Assembly: GCA_033980235.1 (NCBI GenBank)
Contig: CM067067.1
Span: 29,937,451-30,001,450 of the forward strand
Direction: 5' to 3'
Source of the DNA: Diadema setosum
Taxonomy: Eukaryota; Echinodermata; Echinoidea; Diadematoida; Diadematidae
Length of the DNA stretch: 64,000 bases
This document shows, piece by piece, positions 57,668 through 64,000 of this stretch. Within the stretch, counting starts at the first letter, position 1, and each line of letters starts with the position of its first letter. The position numbers and the translations under genes were made by a program. Under the pieces are notes generated by a model that was given only the letters and a program-made list of their open reading frames with translations, made no database searches and was not told the origin of the DNA.

Positions 57668-57826
57668 ATGGTAAGCCTATTCCGTGGCAGAGAAGCACTA
57701 TACTTGGCCTGCATAACTTGTTGATAAGGAATGTCACTGTCAATGAGAGTGCCGTCTACCGGTGCCAGGTGGAAGACACCAGCTCTGGACAAGTGGACTC
57801 TGCTTCGGCAGCTCTCACCGTTCTGG
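57668..57826 (+). CDS. Exon 5 of IgDCC-family receptor: second half of Ig domain 3
   Basis: The acceptor is CCTCAG|AT and the donor CTGG|GTAAGT. It is phase 1 at both ends (residues about 264-317). The translation LGLHNLLIRNVTVNESAVYR leads to CQVEDTSSGQVDSASAALTV. It contains the E strand, the xSAVYRC motif with the F-strand cysteine and the G strand, closing the Ig3 domain begun on exon 4. The LLIRNVTxxxSxxYxC and SASAxLTVL wording is close to Ig3 of DCC-type receptors. Two N-glycosylation sequons (NVT, NES) overlap the E-F turn. Confidence 0.9.
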
Positions 57827-58743
57827 GTAAGTCAGTCTCTGAACCTTTCCTTGTGAGCTGTGTGATAAAAGAGAAAGCATTTTTAGCAACCTAACATTAT
57901 GGACATGCTGGTGTTTATTTCTCTCTGTCATCTTTTGTTATGTAACTGCCTCTTTGAATTTATTGTCTGTCATGAATATTGATCTCTCTGACCATCAAAG
58001 AATTTGGAGCCTTTGTAGTTTTTTTTTTTTGTGTATCAGATAAGGTATAGTGTGATAGCGGACAAAGCATGCATGAGTTGAGTAGATCGAAGATATGCTA
58101 CTTCTTTATCTTGGGATCAATTAGGATAGTTAAGAATGATAAAGGAAATGATCCCTATATAAGTAATGAGAAATGTTGTTTTAATTCAGGCCAGGCTCTG
58201 GTGGATGCTTAGATGTATGAGGTGGTCAGCATGGGACTAAGCAGTTGTCTGCAAGATGCTTGCCAGGGCAGCGTGAATCTTGAGAATGTGAACAAGAATT
58301 AGCTTCTGTGGTTATCAGTTCTAAGCATGTTGCTTGCCACATAACCTCTTTGATTATGTGGACTAAAAGGTAGATTTGAAGAAGCATGTTGAGGGTTGGG
58401 GAGAATTTTTAACAACAGTGATGTACTGTACATGCCATATATTTCAAGGGGCTTTTGTTAGCCAAATTTAGCTAGTCTGGTGCTATTCAAGAATTATACA
58501 AAATGCAAAAGAAGTGGCTGTGATCTCGACATGAAAACGACGTGCATGCGTGCATTTCTCCATCCATTACTGAACATTATGATCATGAATTCAGCCGCTA
58601 GCAAAATTGTCAGGAAGTCCCATTTTGAGAAAAATTAGACTTGCTAAATATATGGGGTATACAGTACTGAATTCTTGGTTTTGCGAGGGAAGTTGCAGAA
58701 GAGTACTGACATTTGCCTTGTTTTTGCTGCACTTGATGTCTAG
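57827..58743 (+). other. Intron 5 (0.9 kb)
   Basis: A GT...AG intron, phase 1. It is unique AT-rich sequence with no repeat or element recognised. Confidence 0.8.
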
Positions 58744-59031
58744 GTCCACCTCGTTTCCTCTCACCTATGACTGACCTCGTGCGAAGTGAGAACGCAATGG
58801 TCAGAATTGTTTGCAACGTGACAGGCTCCCCCACTCCTCACGTCAAGTGGTTTCACAATGGAGAGGAGGTGATTGTCCCCGGTCGCATCAGCATGTACCA
58901 TCAGCCAGGGGGCATTGCCGAACTCCACATCTGGTCGTCAATGCCGCAAGACGAGGGCTTCTACCAGTGCTTTGCCACCAATGACTTCGGCACAGTGTGG
59001 AGCGGCATGTACTACACCCTCAAGCTACCTG
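58744..59031 (+). CDS. Exon 6 of IgDCC-family receptor: Ig domain 4
   Basis: The acceptor is TGTCTAG|GT and the donor CCTG|GTAAGG. It is phase 1 at both ends, 96 codons (residues about 317-413), one complete I-set Ig domain. It starts GPPRFLSPMTDLV. The cysteines are in VRIVCNVTG and DEGFYQCFATN, and the tryptophan is in HVKWFHNGEEV. The start PPxFL and the xSDEGFYQCxAxNxxG-like F-G region are hallmarks of Ig4 in DCC, neogenin and protogenin. This is the strongest single piece of family evidence in the window. GC content is higher here than in the other exons. Confidence 0.92.
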
Positions 59032-59764
59032 GTAAGGGAGATGCCTCTTGTTAACAGCATGTAGATCTCCAAAAACTCCCCCTTTTAAAGCCATGGGTTC
59101 ACTGCTGTATTTCTCTCTGTAATATTGTACTGCCACATATCACATGTGGAATTATATTTGGGGATGTCCACATCAAACTTATGCAGGCCTATATCTCTGT
59201 GGCACATCTTATCCTAAAAAAAAAACAAAGAACCTCAAAATTCGGACCAGTAACTGAGAATCCACATCACAAGTAATCTCTCATTTGACTGGGTTTTTGT
59301 TTGTCAGTTTTCTTCTTTCTTCATCAAATTGTGTGATGCACTCAGTGCTGCATTTTCCGTTACCTCACCTTCTTCAAGAAATGTCTAAAAACTTGCGTGT
59401 TTCATTAATGATATCATTTTAAAGTGCATTTGAACATGCATATTTATGCTTTTAAAATGTATTGTCACTATTATTATTATTATTATTGCCTTCCTTATAC
59501 AGAATTTTTGCTTTGAAGAAGTCATGTTTTCTTTTTCACAAGCAGCATTTTTCCCTTCATTTTTAGAGGGAAATACATATCTTCTTGGCTGAAATATTTT
59601 GCTAAAGACTATCTATTGTTATTCCTTCTTTCTTGTGGCAGTTGTTGAAAAACAAATGAACACCCCCAAAGAAACATTTTATACATTTGAAATAATCTGC
59701 TGAATGCAAGCAAAATGAAGTGACCTTCAATCTGTGTGATGCTAATATGCTGCATTGTAGAATG

Positions 59765-60365
59765 TACTGTAAAAGTGGATATTTTCGCGTGACTAATTTT
59801 TCGCGCTTGGCCGGGTAAGAAGAGTTTTACATGTTTTTAATTCTGCGGAATCAAGACATCACGGACAGGAACATATGGCAAGCAAAAATATTTGTGCTTT
59901 TATTTTCGCGCTTGTTTCTGGTTGTGCACAATGCGTGAAAATTTAAAGGGTGTGTACAGTTCTAGTCGAGGTGAAGATTTAGCTTTTAACGTTTTGTGAG
60001 ATATTCAGAAACCACTCTATGAGATGTCAAAGAGCATGCAGTTTTAAGGGGTATCAAAAGTTTATTTCATGAAAATCGGTTTTGAAATGGCTGAGATATC
60101 CAAAAACAAGGTGAAACAAAGAGATACTAATAAAGTTGGGGCTTGTCGCCTTTTATTATTAGCACTTTTTTGGATATCTCAGCCATTTGAAAACCAATTT
60201 TCATCAAATAAACGTTGAATCCTTCTTAAAATTACATGCTCTTTCATATTTCATAAGAGGCTTTTCATTATCTCACTTAGGAATGTTCAAAACATGAATC
60301 CCTCCTACCTCAACCAGTACTGTACAGTCCCTTTAAACACCGCGTAAATTTCCACTTTTACAGTA
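59765..60365. mobile_element. TACTGTAAAAGTGGA inverted-repeat element split by a MITE
   Basis: TACTGTAAAAGTGGATATTT (59765-59784) followed by TCGCG pairs with TCCACTTTTACAGTA (60351-60365), preceded by CGCG. Without the MITE inside, the element is about 210 bp. It starts and ends with TA, as mariner-like elements do. Other TTTTCGCG words within the left part fit a hairpin-rich MITE. Confidence 0.65.
59943..60336. mobile_element. T2/Kolobok-like palindromic MITE, copy C (394 bp), nested
   Basis: The ends are TTAAAGGGTGTGTACAGTTC and, inverted, TTAAAGGGACTGTACAGTAC, with TTAA at both edges (59943-59946, 60333-60336). It is the reverse complement of copy A (20760-21150) with roughly twenty differences by eye. 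It lies inside another inverted-repeat element and only about 120 bp from the acceptor of exon 7. Confidence 0.9.
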
Positions 60366-60459
60366 CTTTTCACTAGTGGTTTTGCACATTTTGCACATGT
60401 TCATAGATTTACCAATGTACCCCTTTGTTAATCTGTATATTTTTTTTCTTACTGAACAG

Positions 60460-60588
60460 AAACTCGTCCTCCTGTACCCACCAATCTGACTGTGTTTGTA
60501 AATGACAGCACATCTGTTATAGTGAAGTGGAAGCAAGTGGTGGACCCTGCAGTGTTGAGCTACTCCATATATTACTACCCAACACCAG
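60460..60588 (+). CDS. Exon 7 of IgDCC-family receptor: first half of fibronectin III domain 1
   Basis: The acceptor is GAACAG|AA after a T-rich tract, and the donor CCAG|GTGAGT. It is phase 1 at both ends (residues about 413-456). The translation has PPVPTNLTVFVNDSTSVIVK, then WKQVVDPAVLSYSIYYYPT. This is the A-C strand half of a fibronectin type III domain, with the PPxxPxNL start, the conserved tryptophan and the YxIYYY pattern before the C' strand. The second half must lie right of the window. DCC-family proteins follow four Ig domains with five or six such repeats, a membrane segment and a cytoplasmic tail. Confidence 0.88.
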
Positions 60589-61419
60589 GTGAGTTACATG
60601 AATTGCCAGATGCTGAATGAAAGAATCTCCATTAGCAGCTCACTTAGGAAGTTATGCGGGGTGACGTGGGTGGTTGCAAGGAGCGCCATGATGTGCAGAA
60701 ATGGTGTATCAGACAAAGTAAACAGTGATCAGTACACAATGCCAATGATACTGCGAAACCAGAAGCATATGCAGTATGAAACATGAAATGGCATGACAAA
60801 ACTGTCACATATGTTCACCACTAAGTCTGGAAGTGGCATAAAATTCAGTTTTTAATTGAATTTAAAGGCTATTATTATCTTTTCTAATCAGTAACAGGCC
60901 ATTTAGTTGAAGAAACTAATATTCAATTCACATTTATTATTTGACCTTTGTATCTTAGTACACAGATGTCAGTTAAATGTATGTTTGCCTGAAAATTTTC
61001 AGTCAGATGGCACAAGTTTTGATAGGATGCCTGTTTGAAGCAGTTTGGGGGCAAAGTTATCTCTCACACAAAGATCATATTGTATGGGGTGTGTTGCACA
61101 TTGGGGAACAGAAAATAATCTGACATCCCTGAAATGTACTGTTTACCTTGGAAATACCCAAATACCCTCTGTAGAAAGAGAGATGAAGATTTGATAAAAA
61201 TTTGATAAAAATTAAGGAAGTCATGAAAGTGTGAAGTTTCACTGATATTTGCAAAACACTTTTCCATCAGTCAATATGAAAATGATAATAAGTAAGGTGA
61301 TGTCATGCCCTCACAATTTGCTGTACAGTTTGCACACAAAATCTTGGAATTGTATTTTGGTTGGTTATAGCGCCACCATTGAGGCAGCATGATCATATAG
61401 ATCGCTCTTAAGTTTTCTT

Positions 61420-64000
61420 CTCTTTTTCAGACTTTTCGTGAGTTTCATGTCGGTAGTAGTGCATTAAATGGCAGAAGAGATTCTCTAGTACAGTTCTGTC
61501 ATTTGTTGGACTGTTGAATTGACTTCTTGGCCGCTGATTTTCGAGCCATGAAGACCCTCTGTGTGCTTCCATATTGGCAGAAACAACTATCAGAACAGCA
61601 GCACGAGACACCGGGTGACTTCCCCGTGCGGTTAAGCCCAGCTTACTCCCCTGTCTGACTCTGTCAACTTGAACTCATGCTGTATATCGTCTTCCTACTC
61701 TGGACTTGTTATTGTCCAGTGCCCTTTCAAACGCGAAGTAGTGACTATAGCTCTTTGTGAAGAACTGAATGGAACGAGTATGTCTAATCCTTGCGACATT
61801 CGTTCAGCTGTGTCGACCGTGAGTGGACGATCTTGTCCTACTTTACGTTACACAAAAAGACAGCTCTTTGACATTAAGCGCTCTATCAGAAATACAAGAC
61901 TGAATCGCATAGACGATAGTCTTTGGCGAGACTTACTGGACATCAACATCGCTAAATGCCGCACCACTAGAGCAGGTAAAAAGCAATCAAATAAGGCACA
62001 GACTGCTAAAGTCTGTAATGTTCGTCCCCTTTTATCAGCAAATATACGAGAACCGCACATCAGGGAGAGGACCAGAAGTGAAAGCAACGTCTTAAGAGTG
62101 GATACCTCTGGAAATAAGCAAAGCGCAGTCCATTACACTCGTCTTGCTTTATGGAACGCAAGATCGTTGAAAGCCAGAGGAAGAGGCACATCTGTATGTG
62201 ACTTTGTGGTAAATAACGAGATTGGCATCCTGGCTCTCAGTGAGACTTGGCTTACCAACACAAGTCGAGATCATCACGTGTTAGCTACAATAAGAAAGAC
62301 ACTTCTGAAGTATGACTTCCATCAGGTTCCCTATACATCAGGTAAAGGCGGTGGCGTTGGTGTATTGCTCCATAAGGGTTTTACCGTGGCGGCCAATGAT
62401 CAACGGAACTTTTCATCTTTTGAGTACAATGACTTGCTGATTACATCACCTACTGGCAGCATCCGTCTAGTCACTCTGTATAGACCACCTACTAGCAAGA
62501 AGAACAAGTCTACCATAAGCGATTTCTGTGAGGAGTTCTCTTTTCTCCTTGAAGTCCTTGAAACTTCAAACCATCCACTGCTCGTTGTAGGAGATTTCAA
62601 CATCCACGTTGACAACGCAGCTGATCATGGCTCAATGACATTTCTGCGCCTCTTGGACACTATGGATTTCTGCAATCACATCTTTTTTCCAACACACGTA
62701 AACCACCATACCCTTGATCTCATAATCACCAGGAGAGATGATTCCATTCTGACTGATGTGCTGTCTGATCAATCGCTGCCTTCTGATCACTTCGCAGTTA
62801 CCTGCAATCTACATCTCTCTAGACCGCCTCACATTCAACGGAAATTCAACTCTAGGTCGTTGAATAGCGTAAATGTTGCGGAACTTCGGACTGATATACG
62901 GTCCTCCACAGTCGTCAACGATCCCTTAGTAGATCCGGAAGTTTTAGCTGATCAATATAATAGTGACCTCCGCTCCATTCTTGATAGGCATGCGCCGGAA
63001 GTTCAGAGAACTATTACACTTCGTCCGCACGCACCCTGGTACAACGAACACCTTAGGAAAGCCAAGCAAGAATGCAGAAGATTAGAACGACGATTCCTGA
63101 AGACAAATTCACTACAGATCGATAAAGAGCAGTGCAAGGCGTACAATTCTCTGCTGTATGAGACCAAGCAGTTATATTTTCGAGACAAGATAAAAAACTC
63201 AGATGAGAAGCAACTTTTTCGACTGATTAATGACCTAACATCACCGGAAGTAGCGTCACGCATAGCTGAGCATCATTGTCCTGAGAAACTGGCACGAGAT
63301 TTCAGCGAATTCTTCACAGCGAAGATCCACCGTCTTCATAACAGCATTGGTCATGAGATGTATGATGACCTTTCAATATCTCCACTGCTAACGCAACACC
63401 AGTTCTCCAGTTTTGAGGTGGTTTCAGAAGCTCAGGTCTTGTTGATGGTAAAGTCATCGTCATGCGAACTTGACTCACTTCCAACACTCTTGATCAGACG
63501 TTGCATTCCTGACCTGACTGCGGTCATCACCAAGTTCATCAACTGCAGCTTGCAGGCAGGTACTGTTCCGTCAGCTTTGAAGAGGTCTGTAGTCACCCCT
63601 AGGCTGAAAAAACCTGAACTCTCTGTAAACGATCTTGGAAACTTTAGACCTATCTCCAACATCCCTTACCTTTCTAAGATCTTGGAACGGGCCGCACTGG
63701 AGCAACTTCAGGAGTACCTAGACGAATGCAATCTACTATCTCCTACCCAGTCTGCATATTGCCGGCATTACAGTGTAGAAACCGCCCTTGTACGAGTGCA
63801 GAATGATTGCTTGCGAGCCCTGGACAATCATCAAGAGGTCGTCATAGTGCTTTTTGATTTTTCAGCAGCCTTTGACACGGTTGACCACCAGATACTCCTT
63901 GATCGAATGTCACGTGAATTCGGCATATCAGGCAGTGCGCTTGAGTGGATGAGATCATATTTCGAGGACAGGAGCCATGTTGTCAAGGTAAAAGAGAGTG
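61420..64000 (+). mobile_element. L2/CR1-type non-LTR retrotransposon, 5' part
   Basis: This is a LINE in intron 7 of the host gene and in the same orientation. It runs off the right edge within the RT domain, so neither the 3' tail nor target duplications can be seen. The left edge is uncertain; the composition changes near 61380-61440. The reading frame in use is closed by TAA at 61633-61635 and open from 61636 onward. I saw no separate ORF1. Confidence 0.85.
61780..64000 (+). CDS. Retrotransposon endonuclease/reverse transcriptase ORF (3' end outside window)
   Basis: The first ATG in the open frame is at 61780; the frame itself opens at 61636. There is no stop or frameshift for 740 codons up to the window edge. 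An N-terminal basic region comes first, with YTKRQLFDIKRS and a KCRTTRAGKK stretch. An AP-endonuclease-like domain starts near residue 121, with LALWNARSL, LALSETWL (about 152-159), GGGVGVLL, LVTLYRPP, LLVVGDFNIHVD (about 267-278), LDLIITR and SDHFAV (about 334). RT follows: AGTVPSALKRSVVTPRLKK (near 592), NFRPISNIPYLSKILER and VVIVLFDFSAAFDTVDH (near 690). The catalytic F/YxDD box would lie beyond the edge. The motif wording fits the L2/CR1 branch. The intact frame suggests a young copy. Confidence 0.88.
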   Translation, partial: MSNPCDIRSAVSTVSGRSCPTLRYTKRQLFDIKRSIRNTRLNRIDDSLWRDLLDINIAKCRTTRAGKKQSNKAQTAKVCNVRPLLSANIREPHIRERTRSESNVLRVDTSGNKQSAVHYTRLALWNARSLKARGRGTSVCDFVVNNEIGILALSETWLTNTSRDHHVLATIRKTLLKYDFHQVPYTSGKGGGVGVLLHKGFTVAANDQRNFSSFEYNDLLITSPTGSIRLVTLYRPPTSKKNKSTISDFCEEFSFLLEVLETSNHPLLVVGDFNIHVDNAADHGSMTFLRLLDTMDFCNHIFFPTHVNHHTLDLIITRRDDSILTDVLSDQSLPSDHFAVTCNLHLSRPPHIQRKFNSRSLNSVNVAELRTDIRSSTVVNDPLVDPEVLADQYNSDLRSILDRHAPEVQRTITLRPHAPWYNEHLRKAKQECRRLERRFLKTNSLQIDKEQCKAYNSLLYETKQLYFRDKIKNSDEKQLFRLINDLTSPEVASRIAEHHCPEKLARDFSEFFTAKIHRLHNSIGHEMYDDLSISPLLTQHQFSSFEVVSEAQVLLMVKSSSCELDSLPTLLIRRCIPDLTAVITKFINCSLQAGTVPSALKRSVVTPRLKKPELSVNDLGNFRPISNIPYLSKILERAALEQLQEYLDECNLLSPTQSAYCRHYSVETALVRVQNDCLRALDNHQEVVIVLFDFSAAFDTVDHQILLDRMSREFGISGSALEWMRSYFEDRSHVVKVKES

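Larger units (their letters stand above)
59032..60459 (+). other. Intron 6 (1.4 kb)
   Basis: A GT...AG intron, phase 1. It contains a nested pair of elements at 59765-60365. The rest (59032-59760) shows nothing recognisable. Confidence 0.8.

Noticed and set aside
57990..58740. Possible additional exon between exons 5 and 6
   Set aside because: Exons 5 and 6 already join in frame, complete Ig3 and begin Ig4 without missing residues. No further Ig or FN3 motif is present here.
61848..63662. Several minus-strand frames of 67-86 codons
   Set aside because: They are antisense shadows of the LINE endonuclease/RT frame, which reads open on the + strand throughout.

Overview
The window is eukaryotic, AT-rich and dominated by introns. 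It carries the 5' part of one large gene buried in mobile elements. The repeat types (T2/Kolobok-like elements flanked by TTAA, Helentron-like elements, an L2/CR1-type LINE) and the very frequent word TGTACATGTACA suggest a marine invertebrate deuterostome. An echinoderm is my best guess, but this is inference and no species can be fixed from the sequence alone.

The gene is on the + strand. Seven exons (6647-6713, 22451-22741, 48470-48620, 54057-54337, 57668-57826, 58744-59031, 60460-60588) join in one open frame of about 455 residues. Every junction has a GT donor and an AG acceptor, and the phases run 1,1,2,1,1,1. The product starts with a signal peptide, followed by four immunoglobulin domains and the first half of a fibronectin type III domain. 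This order, with the look of Ig1 and Ig4, places it in the DCC/neogenin/protogenin (IgDCC) receptor family. The gene continues beyond the right edge. Introns 1 and 2 are about 15.7 and 25.7 kb.

Almost everything else is repeat DNA. (a) At least six elements are bounded by TTAAAGG...CCTTTAA, some strongly palindromic. (b) Four sequence-unrelated families share one plan: a left-end hairpin X-X', tandem internal units, then X' again at the right end followed by a second small hairpin (10359-12690, 31185-33084 with 37082-39067, 34214-35005, 39953-41007). This plan resembles Helentron/HINE rolling-circle elements. (c) There are Harbinger-like, piggyBac-like, hAT-like and mariner-like non-autonomous elements. 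(d) A roughly 2.8-kb alternating A/B satellite lies inside a 3.9-kb element. (e) A dead reverse transcriptase remnant lies on the minus strand at 12700-13470. (f) A LINE with an open endonuclease/RT frame starts near 61.6 kb and runs off the right edge. Several elements sit inside others, and sibling repeat units preserve the empty site, so relative ages can be read directly.

I saw no rRNA, tRNA, CRISPR array or second host gene. The 6.6 kb upstream of exon 1 holds repeats and no recognisable coding sequence.
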